Below, piece by piece: positions 9,001-18,306 of a stretch of 25,045 nucleotides of DNA. The translations under genes were made by a program, and so were the position numbers. The stretch is taken from the NCBI GenBank assembly GCA_000226015.1, contig JH153070.1:209467-234511 (forward strand), read 5' to 3'. This DNA is from Mnemiopsis leidyi. Lineage: Eukaryota > Ctenophora > Tentaculata > Lobata > Bolinopsidae. Numbering within the stretch: the first letter of the stretch is position 1; each line of letters begins with the position of its first letter. The notes under the pieces were generated by a model. That model made no database searches, was not told the DNA's origin, and was given only the letters and a program-made list of their open reading frames with translations.

Positions 9001-12000
9001 GCTAACAACTCACATACCACGTACAAACCTTGAGGATAAATTTGCCTTGTTGTAAAAAGTTATCTTTTGACTTGGAATCAGATCTCTAAAAGGATCATCG
9101 AATCGTAAAACTGTGTAATTCTTCTTAAACCGCACGAAATAAAGAAGACTACACCGCGTACTACACGTTCACATCTACAACACGATTTGAACGTAACATA
9201 ACTGTAGTCTGGATCACAATTCAAACCCCAACACTTCAGGCAGCCCGGAGGAAACTAGCAGAACGACACCCGTATCTACACAACGCAGAGCTAAGCAAGA
9301 CTCTGGGGAAGGTATGGAAGCAGCTGAGTGAGCCAGACAAGAGACCCTTTGTTGATGAAGCAGAGCGACTCAGGCAGCAGCACCGACGGGAGCACCCTGA
9401 GTACAAGTGAGTTTTGTTTAGGGTGTGGGTTAGGGGTTTGGTACTTCGGTAGTCAGATCCTCTCATGCCACGTCACTTGGTTATGTAGATAACGTTTTTA
9501 TGGTTAACAAGTGTTATAGCTTACTTCCTTCACTTGTCATGGTTATTATTATCATTGGATGGAGTGGAAGTGGTCGTCAAGAATAGCGCAATTTTTTTCC
9601 TTAGTTCATTTGTCGTAACTTGAGCTCATTTCTGTGAGATTCGGGGAGTATATTTATCGTAGGACTTCCAGGTATCGCCCAAAAAGACGGAAGTCTTCAC
9701 CTCTGAAAGGAATTCAGATCGACGAAGCAATCAGTCTTAAAGAGGAAACGGATGTTCAAAGAAGTTGTTTAAATCAGGTTCAGATTGTCAACCAGGTATG
9801 AACGGTTAAATTATGAACGTGGTAAATTTAAGCGGCTTCATAATGAGTTTTTAAACAGACTTCAAGGGTTTCAAGGGTTGTGCTGCTAACTACATTAAAT
9901 CCTTACCAGATCTCCAAATCTTGCCTTAAGGTTGAACAACATTCTATTTTCCAGGAAACCATCCCAAATTCCGTGATCCTTACTTCCTCCCCGCTCCAGC
10001 TATCCTCCCCCCAGACCTCCTTCTACCCATACACGGCCTCCTCCAACCTTCAGAGATCTCCCTACAGCAACATGGTGGACACAACAGCGACCACCCGGCC
10101 AGAGTACGCTGCTGCCAGACCGGATTACACGCCAACCAGGGCTGACTACATCACCTCCAGACCTGACTACATCACCTCCCGGGGTGACTACATCAGTAAT
10201 CAGGTCTTCACTTCTCTAACTTGTTCCAGAGCTACTGCCGGTGATCTTGTGTACACTGCCTCCTCACCCACAGCACAGGTTAGTGGTTAAAGATGAAACT
10301 TAGAGAACCTTGTTTGTTTCTATGAATGCGGTATACTCTGCTAGATGATTAAGAAATGAGAAATGACATGTTCTCGTGCACTAGTTCACCTTAATTCTGC
10401 TCTCTAGAATTGTGGAAACTCGGATGAAACACTTCTTCGTGACATGGTAGCGAACTTTGCAGCCAGGGGAGGTGATATGGCTCAAACTCTGGCTTCACAA
10501 AGTCTAGGTCTGAGTAAGCAAGATCCGCTCCTCAATAGACAAGACCAAGTAATGAATCCCAGGACAATAGATCACCTCAATCATCGACCTTCCATTCGGT
10601 AAGAATGCGCCTAATAATTTGTATTCATGCTTGAAAACTGTGGAGTATTGAATTTACTATAATATTTTGATTAATGTTTTTACGTTCTTCTATTTTCTAA
10701 GAAATTCCTAAAAAATGAACAATCTATTTTATAGGACGGAGCCGTACCCGACAAGAAATCCAGCCCACGTTGAACATAAAGCTCAGAACTCAAGCATTCT
10801 GTCTCCAATAGCGAGATCTATCCGGATGGCCAATGAAGTTACAGGTACGTCGAGTTTTAGGTAGCCTGCTCCTAAAATAATTAAACGAATTTACTTATGT
10901 CTGATGTTTTTGTCCTAATTCATAATCTCTCGTGTGGGATATAAATAAGGGAACGTTTGACTTAACCGAGCATATCCGACAGGAATCTCTACTGCAGAAT
11001 ACTATCCGAACTACACAGGACTATCTACAGAGAGTTTCACAGAAGATTCCAGCCCAGGAGGAAGCACGAGCTTGTTGGGTGCTGCTAGCTCGGGATTATT
11101 TGGAACTCCTGGCAACCCTCCAGCTTCCAGTCTTCTCTCTGATCTTTTTGTCGACACCAAGGAATTTGATAGGTAAGAGCTGTCTTAAGAACTGCGTATT
11201 ACTACAATTTTTTACAGGAAATGGATTTTTAAAGATTTAAGATACCCACGCTTTAAAATAAAAGGCTCTTCTTGAATTTATTTCTTTTGCAGGACATATT
11301 ACTACAAAAATTGTAATTTACAAAACCAACTCCCCCATCACTTTACATGGCACCCATAGAGTGTACTGTTTAGGTAGTTAAGTGGCTGCTTTTCATATTC
11401 TTGTGGCAAATTGCAAAACTGCTTTCCCCGAAATCAAAGTTTATTTTAATCGTTACACCAGCTAAAGTGCAGCTAAGGTGGCTTTGCTGGCCTCATTCTA
11501 AACTGGCAAAAGCAGCATTATGCTATCATCTGTGGAAGATTTAGAGCCCTATTTCCATTTCCCCACTTTCGGTGTTCGCGATGAATCGAAGTTTTCCTTC
11601 GTCCCTTAAATATTGAAATAATTTGAATAATAGAATTAAAGCTATAAAGAGCATTGTTTGTTGACGCACAATGACAATGTATGAACATAGTTCGTTACTC
11701 TGTTACACATATGGACATAGTTTAATGGCTGCAGTAGGTAACGGTTCCAATTTCGAATAAAAATAGTTTTTGCGGACATGTCCGTTTTTAGTATTTGCCC
11801 AATCGACCCTTTTCCAATTTCACCGACAAATGCCTGAAAATATAAATTCACTCCCAGTGAAATTACCACCTGAGCTCGTAAACTATGCTCCCTCAATATA
11901 CGCCCTCGGCCGATGACGTCACACTCCACCCTGTCCAGGTACCTCCCTGAGGAGCAGCACGCTGAGTTCCAGCAGAAAGAGACTGTGCCGCTAACTCACC

Positions 12001-12062
12001 ACTACTACCCCCTGATGAACTACTCTAGAGACTTTGCCTGGACCAGCCAACTCTCTGTGTGA
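6074..12062 (+). CDS. SoxE: SoxE-class HMG-box transcription factor (Sox8/9/10 type), complete, 8 coding exons
   Basis: Sequence-specific nuclear regulator of the SOX group E family. Coding exons: 6074-6241, 9240-9406, 9672-9795, 9955-10278, 10408-10598, 10735-10844, 10983-11172 and 11939-12062; together 1398 nt, 465 aa plus TGA. All introns are GT-AG and phases match throughout. ATG 6074 (aacaagATGG) is the first in frame after TAG 5996. Residues 14-27 ([10 protein letters not shown]) resemble the SoxE dimerisation segment. The HMG box spans about 42-118: [43 protein letters not shown], then the basic tail YRPKRRK. Exon 1 ends exactly after MVWAQ, the HMG-box intron position recalled for vertebrate SOX9. 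Residues 200-234 form five seven-residue repeats of the type (T/S)RPDYIT. The C-terminal half is rich in S, T, P and Q, as in activation regions. Total length equals the usual 446-509 aa. The last residues (FAWTSQLSV) only faintly resemble the vertebrate ending. Exon 7 has a second in-frame acceptor at 10998. Class is very secure; the C-terminal exons rest on splice logic. Confidence 0.95.
7623..7681. promoter_or_regulatory. Inverted repeat ending in GTCACGTGAC inside intron 1
   Basis: CGTGACAAATA (7623-7633) is complemented by TATTTGTCACG (7667-7677) across a 33-bp loop. The right arm overlaps the ten-base palindrome GTCACGTGAC at 7672-7681, the same site found in the promoter array. It may be a bHLH-ZIP enhancer site; the inverted repeat could be incidental. 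Confidence 0.35.
8587..8776. promoter_or_regulatory. Paired CCAAT and CACGTG sites in SoxE intron 1
   Basis: CCAATCA at 8587 is followed by CACGTG at 8610 (start-to-start 23 bp), and CCAATCA at 8745 by GTCACGTGAC at 8767 (24 bp to CACGTG). A lone CACGTG lies at 8723-8728. CCAATCA is the NF-Y site and CACGTG the USF/MITF/TFE site; the two are commonly paired in promoters. The near-constant spacing, about two helical turns, suggests a functional module, possibly an internal promoter 450-650 bp before exon 2. Confidence 0.5.
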
Positions 12063-12295
12063 ACTAGTGGTGCTGATGAAGTACGTTGTGGCAAGGATGC
12101 TAGAAACTTTGTAGGTTTGAGATTATGAGTAGGAATTCTGAGTACTTGAGGTAATGATAGACATTGATGGACATGATCATTTCTTCTCGTTCTTTCGTTC
12201 ATTAAGTTCGTGAATTTGTTGTGCCTGTTGTTCATGGCATTCGAGTAGATCGAATGAGTAACATTTTTCAGAAATCTTTTCCTGGACCGATGAAA

Positions 12296-12301
12296 ATTAA
12301 A
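12296..12301 (+). terminator. Candidate polyadenylation signal for SoxE
   Basis: ATTAAA, the commonest variant hexamer, lies 234 bp after the SoxE stop codon; further ATTAAA words occur near 12493 and 12524. No canonical AATAAA was noted closer to the stop. Confidence 0.4.
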
Positions 12302-13400
12302 TAATTGTATATTAATAACTGTATTTAAATTAACGACTAACTTATAAAACTAATTTCCATTCAAACAGTCGTGATATCTTCGTGTATCGTTTCTGTACCA
12401 TCATGCTCATACTTTTGGATGTAAAACATTCTGATGTTAATGCATGTTTCAAAACTAGGCTATCTACCATGTGCAGTTGAAATTTCTGTACCATTAAAAC
12501 ATCGAAGCTGTGGGTGTAAGTAGCATTAAATATTAGCTGCTCAGAGAGGGAGATTGCTACATGTGTGAGAGGTGAACAGTGCTATTAGCTACTGGAGTTG
12601 CCCGGGGAAGCGGCCCAGGCCGGACAAAGGGGCGGGATGATAACGTTCTAACGACCCGCCTTGCAGTCACGTGATCCAAACATCCACTCAGGTCCGAGAG
12701 TGGCTTTTCCCGGGTTGCCCCATCCTAGCTGATCAGTGGACTTAATGGCATTGATAGAAACCCGGATTGTCAGATGCATGAAGTAGTTAACAGAGGACTT
12801 GTCCGTCTGCTGGGAGTGTGGAAGTGGTTGTGACGTGTAAAAATTATCTGAATGTTGGGTAATTGTGATGTGCTGACTGCTGATAAAGTTAGGCCTTCCT
12901 TTTGGGTAGGGCAAGAATATCAATAAGTAGATTCAGGGCGAGTTAGCTGTGAATCTACTTATATCATATATGGTCAGTGAGGTTGATCTGAATTTTAAGT
13001 TGAACTTGAAATGATCAGATGTTTATATCTACCTCTAAATTATACCTGTCCTTAACTTTAACCTACTTCAGAGGGAGGTAAAATTTGCCCCCTGCGGAGT
13101 CTCGGTCAATCAATTTGTGCAGAAATTCTCCAACTTCATCTTTAATCTCCAAATCGGAGTGGAGTAATGTCATATATGACGGGTCAATCTAGATTTAATT
13201 TCCATGACAATAATAATGGTGCGGAGTAATAATTTGCCGATAATCAGGGGACCGTTTTGACAGGCCAGAGTGACCTGTTCTTTAGTAGCAGAAACTGTAT
13301 GAAGTTTTGAGGATGATCGACCATTAGGAAGGTGAACAGTAAACCCCAATTATTTAATTATCCGTGTCAACTCGCGCACATGACCATGCTCCAAACTAGT
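12302..13400. other. Intergenic stretch after SoxE
   Basis: No gene is supported. A GTCACGTGAT E-box lies at 12666-12675 in a locally GC-rich patch (12600-12720), and a hairpin lies at 12923-12962 (separate entry). The rest is AT-rich without recognised structure. Confidence 0.45.
12923..12962. repeat. Perfect 13-bp inverted repeat with 14-nt loop
   Basis: ATAAGTAGATTCA (12923-12935) is exactly complemented by TGAATCTACTTAT (12950-12962), with loop gggcgagttagctg. It could be a small foldback remnant or a transcribed hairpin; nothing nearby decides which. Confidence 0.55.
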
Positions 13401-13420
13401 ACTCACCTGGTGCTGGTACC

Positions 13421-13492
13421 CACGTGCTCTTGTTTTCTAACACCTGATTGGCCAGAACCGTGGCATGTGGCTATTCTTAGCTTTCCTATTGG
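13421..13492. promoter_or_regulatory. CACGTG plus inverted CCAAT cluster
   Basis: CACGTG at 13421-13426 is followed by ATTGG at 13447-13451 and again at about 13488. Read on the minus strand this is CCAATCA then CACGTG with a 25-bp start-to-start distance, the same order and nearly the same spacing as the two pairs in SoxE intron 1. It may be a promoter or a distal SoxE element; no transcript start can be assigned. Confidence 0.35.
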
Positions 13493-13960
13493 TTGAGCCG
13501 TGCATGCAGTCCTGTTGACTAACCAAATCAGTAGAGACGGGTGAAGCTGGTCCATTCGTGGGGCCAGGAACCAATGGCTGAGTTTGAGAGGATATGCAGC
13601 TGTTGTGACGTTGGTGTAAGCAGTACTATTGAAAACTGCTGCCCACCAATAATTACCACTGGGGCAAGTGAGAGCACAAGTGCAGCGGGCCTGCTCTTTC
13701 GCAGCACAAATAATTTAATGGTGAACTTTTTTAATGGTGAGATTGGTTACCAGCGAGCACATTAGAGATCTGTCAGACTCGAAGCATGCATTAGCTATCA
13801 AAGAGCACTATATCGTCCATTTACTAGGTGTAATTCGTCCAGTCGGTGAATATATATTCGGCTCATGGCTGACGACTTGTTTAAGCTCATTTGGAATGTC
13901 TTGCCAGGACGAAGAGGCAGCAGCACGATGATAAATCATTTGGTATCACTCATTGTTCTC
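13493..13960. other. Intergenic stretch, no supported gene
   Basis: Open frames here are short, lack recognisable domains and partly run into the (CT)n tract. Nothing else was recognised. Confidence 0.4.
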
Positions 13961-13963
13961 CAA

Positions 13964-14147
<184 letters not shown>

Positions 14148-14205
14148 AAAAACATAAAGGATGAAAGTTTAGAGCTGCGATGAATTGCGTGAGAGCGCGT
14201 GAAGC

Positions 14206-15474
14206 CGCGTGATGGCCGGGCGACAGTGTCAGTAGGCTATCAACCTACAAGAGCTGCAACAACTTGACATGGATTATTACCGGGCAAGCCGGCAAAACGT
14301 AGAAACTCGAACTACGACGATTGACTTTGAGGATAAGATTTTTATTTAACTTACTGGTCGCTGATCGGCTCTCTCTACGCGTGTTTTCCTTCGATTAAAG
14401 ACTGCAGAGGCAATAGGTAGCTGCACTGGTAAGGTTTGTTGTCGGTGGGTTCACGGTCACCTCTGGTCGCGTGGCGCACTTAGAGTTGACGAGATCTGTA
14501 TATTCGTCTACCGTTCTAACGAAACGATCTCGTTAAGCTTTGAGCTGCAAGAGTCATGTATCACCGCGACAATGTTAGAGCAAGTCAGTACACTTTCACA
14601 CTTGGTTAGATGAACGAAGCGGTGCTCACACATGACGCGACCCGCGCAGAAGTTTTCTGCACTGCACACTGGTTAAAATAAAGCTTATCACGGCCACGGT
14701 GATACCCAACTCTCGCAGTTAAAACTACCCAGGAATCCTTCCCAGCTATATCGTATCTTCAAAGGTAAGCGAAATAAAGAGGTCCGGTTTGTTGCAAAAT
14801 GACCGTTTTCTAAATTAATCGTTGCATCCCCAGGAGGCAACTTGAAGACCTTTTACAACAAAAGTTATTTTACAAAAACTGATTTTGACTACTTTTCAGC
14901 AACCCTAGAAAAATAACTTTAACTAGGTGCGTGCACGTGATTCAACTAACCAATCACGGAGCGCGCATAGCTTGTCTGACTTTGTCCGACCCTCATTCGA
15001 AGCGAATAGAGAATAAAATGACGGGAGGGTGCGCGCTGCTGTACAACGCATACAGCATAGCGCTTGGTCCTAGAAAAAAAAGATCACAGGTAATCAGACG
15101 CAATAGCCAATAACGTTTCCTGAGTAAAACTTAACAGTAGACGCAAAACGGATGTAATGGGATATAGATATATTTATATTGTACGGCAGCGCGCACACGC
15201 AGGCCTTCCTGTCATTTTATTAATTTCCTCAGCTCTAATCGCTTCGAATGATGAATGAGGGTCGGACAAAGTCATTTCAGACAAACGACTATAATGTTAA
15301 CGGGCGATGCAGGTCTAAAATTTCTTCGCCAGGCTTGTACAGCAGCGCGCACCCTCCCGTCATTTTATTCGCTTCGAATGAGGGTCGGACAAAGTCAGAC
15401 AACGCCAGGCCAGAAATTCGCGTGATGGCCGGCGGCCGCGACTGTAATGTCAAATGTAGGCTATCAACCTACAA
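14206..15474. repeat. CpG-rich nest of dispersed repeat units
   Basis: Two families repeat here. Family A, gcgtgatggccgg followed by taggctatcaacctacaa, occurs in the same orientation at 14206-14250 and 15419-15474. Family B, a ~65-bp unit running from GTAC-AGCAGCGCGCACCC to GAGGGTCGGACAAAGTCAGAC, occurs inverted at 14974-15044, and forward at 15181-15283 (diverged, with insertions) and 15337-15400. The high CpG and GCGC content contrasts with the surroundings. These are probably parts of one or more non-autonomous transposons; no transposase is present. Confidence 0.65.
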
Positions 15475-15662
15475 ATATGAATTATAATGTCGTCAAAATA
15501 TAAAGCCAAAGCGCGCATTAATTGTTTTTATAAATAGAGCCCGGCCCTGGCCCTTTTGCGCGCGTCGCAAGTTGATAATATTTGTTTAAGTTTAACGTTT
15601 CCTCGCCATGAGAGCAGCAAGCTGCGAGCCGCGCGCAAGTCGGGTAACACCTTGCTAAGTCA

Positions 15663-16025
15663 ACATAGCCCTGTAGCTCGCGCTGCGCAATGGGACGCAC
15701 ATTTCACATTTGTGAGCTTTTGCGTCGCGCCGCGCGTCCGTCCTAATTTCGCGCTAAGCATGCACAGGGATATACTTGTTTAACAACAACCTCGATATAC
15801 TTGTTCAACAACAACCTCGACAAAAAATAAACAACAATAATTGTCAACACAATTTTTGAACACTGGTTAATGGACGACGGACAAATGGTCGCAAGTAAAA
15901 GTTTTGCCGTGTACTTAGTTATTGGTTTGCTAAACACGTTTATCCCTGTGCGATCTTAGTGCGAAATTAAAACAGGCGCGCGACGCAAAAGCTCACACAC
16001 ATTTGTGCGAGCCACAGAGCTATGT
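15663..16025. repeat. Long imperfect terminal-inverted-repeat element (foldback/MITE-like)
   Basis: The arm at 15663-15781 is complemented, with substitutions and an extra segment, by 15932-16025. Best-matching blocks are gagcttttgcgtcgcg, aatttcg(c)ctaag and gcacagggata on the left and their complements on the right. The 150-bp centre has no coding capacity but begins with a two-copy 25-bp tandem (15769-15793 and 15794-15818, gatatacttgtt...). Both outer flanks contain a related word, (A/G)AGTCGGGTA (about 15636 and 16068), in the same orientation. A small non-autonomous DNA transposon is the likely origin. Confidence 0.6.
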
Positions 16026-17010
16026 TTTGTGTTTGACGAGATTATATCCGTCTACTTTAGTTGCGCGAGTCGGGTATTACCGCGTCAAGGCTATGTTTGA
16101 TGTTTGATGTTGGCTTAGCAAGTTATTGGTGTGTTTGCAAAATCGTTGAGAGTAAAAACAAAAAAATATAGCAGATCACTCATGTTATCTGATGTCTGAA
16201 TTGTTGCTCACCACAAACTTTGTTTGCTCACGTTTTAACAGTATTAGTGAATAAATCTGTTAGTCGTCCTAACCATTCGTATTTCGTTGATATAGTCATG
16301 GTGCATGGAAATGTGTACAGTGTAAATAGTTTTATTTTTTAATACCGTTTAACCAAGTGCTTAGTGATTCCACCATATAATGTTTTAAGACCTCAGTCTT
16401 TGTTGCTTATATGTTGCTGATGTAGATAGAGTCACGTAGTGCCAGGTAATTTAACAGCAGTTAGTTGCTGGCTCATCCGTCATCCCTAATCACTGATGTT
16501 ATCCTTCGGCAGTCTTGCTGAGTGTTGCAGCTTTTTTATGCAATAAAAATTCATTAGATATTATTGACTCCCTTTGATTCAGATTTTACCTCGCATGCAT
16601 TATTATGTATTATCAGAATTTAAATCACATTCGTTATTCATATCTATCTATAACTTTTGCATCTCCAAAATAACAATAAGGAGGATCATTTTAAAGGAGC
16701 ATTTACTTTGATAATTTTCCCTCTTGAATCTTGTGACAAAGGCTTGTTCAAAGTTTAGTTGATAATCTGGTGAGGGGGTTTGCGTTCAAATGATTGTACT
16801 CGATTAAGGACGGGTGGCTTTACTGAAGAATGCATTTTCAATGTTTGCCCACATCTCAAAACTTTCTTTTTTCAAAGAATGCTCTTATTTTGTCAATATT
16901 ATTTGCAATTACATCATATTGCGTGAATGACCCTTAATTTACTTTAACTTTTTGATGACTCCTAATTTGTTTAAATCATTTTACTGATTTGAAAATAACT
17001 TGAACTTCAG
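16026..17010. other. AT-rich region upstream of the RD3-like gene
   Basis: No coding region is recognised. The interval ends in a usable splice acceptor (aacttcag, AG at 17009-17010) just before the RD3-like start codon, so it may be an intron separating an untranslated or short coding upstream exon, or simply the promoter. Confidence 0.4.
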
Positions 17011-17018
17011 GAGATGCC

Positions 17019-17615
17019 ATGTTAGAATCCTTGAAGACTGTGATAAATGATGCTTATGAAGGAAGCCTACGTTTAATCCTCTCAACTTTGATAAATAGGA
17101 AAAATGTTTATATGTACATCCCAGAAGTTGATGATCAAGCTCTTGTCCAAGAACGAATCATGTCTGAACTAGATGCGACAATCAAATTCTTTGAACACAA
17201 AACTTTTGAGATCTTTAAAGAAAAGGCCAGGAGGAACTCAAAAGTAGACTATACTTGGCTTATCAGCGTTCCTTATAGACAGTATAAAATCCCACCCTTA
17301 GAAAGAATGGAGATTGAAACTCTAGCTTATCAGATTAGGCCTGAACATGTAGGTCAATGTATTAGACAATTCAAATCTTTAATAACCAGTTCGTCTAAGG
17401 TTGCAGATATTGCTGCCCTCATGAAACAAACTTTGAGGAAAATATTAGGAGATTATGAAATAGAGCACTATAAAGCTGAGATTTCGCGGGGAAACATACT
17501 GAAGCGTATGAGATCTGAGCAGAAGGTGTACCCTTCAACAGACATTTTTGAATTGAAGGATGCAGGGGTTATCTCTAATTGCAGCACAGATAATTTTAAT
17601 GTTCAGTTAGCCTAA
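17019..17615 (+). CDS. RD3-domain protein (retinal degeneration 3 / RD3-like family)
   Basis: A 198-residue protein read from one uninterrupted exon. In vertebrates RD3 binds retinal membrane guanylate cyclase, blocks its activity during transport and helps deliver it to the photoreceptor outer segment. The central signature is clear: VDYTWLISVPYRQYKIPPLE (about residues 76-95), then MEIETLAYQIRPEHVGQCIR, matching the conserved VDYSWL...Y..SP.ERL.LE....I.P...G..I.RF..L pattern of RD3. It is preceded by a charged helix (about 41-75, ALVQERIMSELDATIKFF) like the coiled segment of RD3 and followed by another helix (about 121-165). Length is close to human RD3 (195 aa), but the first 35-40 residues are an extension with no match I recognise. 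ATG 17019 is in a mediocre context, a two-codon out-of-frame ATG lies at 17014, and a splice acceptor sits at 17009-17010, so an upstream coding exon may add a few residues. It converges on the coiled-coil gene, 691 bp apart. Family assignment is strong; orthology to RD3 versus RD3L is open. Confidence 0.88.
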   Translation: MLESLKTVINDAYEGSLRLILSTLINRKNVYMYIPEVDDQALVQERIMSELDATIKFFEHKTFEIFKEKARRNSKVDYTWLISVPYRQYKIPPLERMEIETLAYQIRPEHVGQCIRQFKSLITSSSKVADIAALMKQTLRKILGDYEIEHYKAEISRGNILKRMRSEQKVYPSTDIFELKDAGVISNCSTDNFNVQLA

Positions 17616-18306
17616 TTAGTTCAATTTTCTATTTTGTTGATTTCTTGATAAACCGCATGACCAACTAATTTTGTTTTTGATAAGTTTAATTTTGATAAAA
17701 AAGTGAAACAGTTTATACTAGATTTATGTAAAACAAAGCTGTTTACTACAAATAGACTTTTGGGACAGAGTATATAAAATCGTCAGATAATATCTTGTGT
17801 TTCACTGAGAAATCGCTTTGCTTGACCCACCTATTAAATGAGATTGTTTTGATATCTTAGGGACTTGAAGCTAGGCGATGGCTTAGTGTAACACTGTACA
17901 AAATTGTTGTTCTACGAGAGATACAGTTCGACGGGACAAAAACCTAATTAAATTTCTTAAGACTACCTTGTGCGTAATTGCATCCTTCGTCAAAAGTATT
18001 TTCCGTCCACATGGACTTGTTAACTAAGATCATAGCTCTTTCATAAAAATCTATACCCATTATAAACTTTTCGTCGTGTGAAATATTCCCAACGAACAAT
18101 ATCTCGTTTAAGATTGTTTAAACTCTTAATTGATATTTCTTAACCCTGAATTTGCAAATCTGCATTCTTTCCGGAGTTAAATATTCAGTAAAATATATTT
18201 CTCTTAACATCTTAAAATAAACATTCAATCTGTGTGATCGGTATGGGAATTGAACTGTACATATTATAAAATCTGTAAATATTAACACTATAAACAAGCA
18301 ATGAAG
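17616..18306. other. Convergent 3' intergenic region
   Basis: It separates the stop codons of two convergent genes. Candidate plus-strand polyadenylation signals for the RD3-like gene are ATTAAA at 17833-17838 and AATAAA at 18216-18221. No canonical minus-strand signal was found close to the coiled-coil gene stop. No further gene is visible. Confidence 0.5.

Larger units (their letters stand above)
6242..9239 (+). other. SoxE intron 1 (2998 bp)
   Basis: This is by far the longest intron of the gene and splits the HMG box. No exon-like coding stretch was recognised. It contains CACGTG at 7674-7679, 8150-8155, 8610-8615, 8723-8728 and 8769-8774, more than expected for AT-rich DNA, and is a likely site of enhancers or an alternative promoter. 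The rest shows no tandem repeat. Confidence 0.7.

Noticed and set aside
9236-9466. Minus-strand frame opposite SoxE exon 2
   Set aside because: It is the antisense shadow of the HMG-box exon.
10932-11240. 102-codon plus-strand frame over SoxE exon 7
   Set aside because: It is in a different frame from the phase-consistent SoxE exon and crosses both splice sites.
11642-11929. 95-codon minus-strand frame in SoxE intron 7
   Set aside because: No domain, no homologous exon, and it lies wholly in an intron.
12648-12923. 91-codon minus-strand frame after SoxE
   Set aside because: No recognisable motif and atypical composition; likely chance.
14680-14705. Small palindrome TATCAC-ggccacg-GTGATA
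   Set aside because: Only six paired bases; expected by chance in a window of this size.
14931-15937. Several 60-79-codon frames on both strands
   Set aside because: They coincide with the CpG-rich repeat nest; none shows transposase or other motifs.
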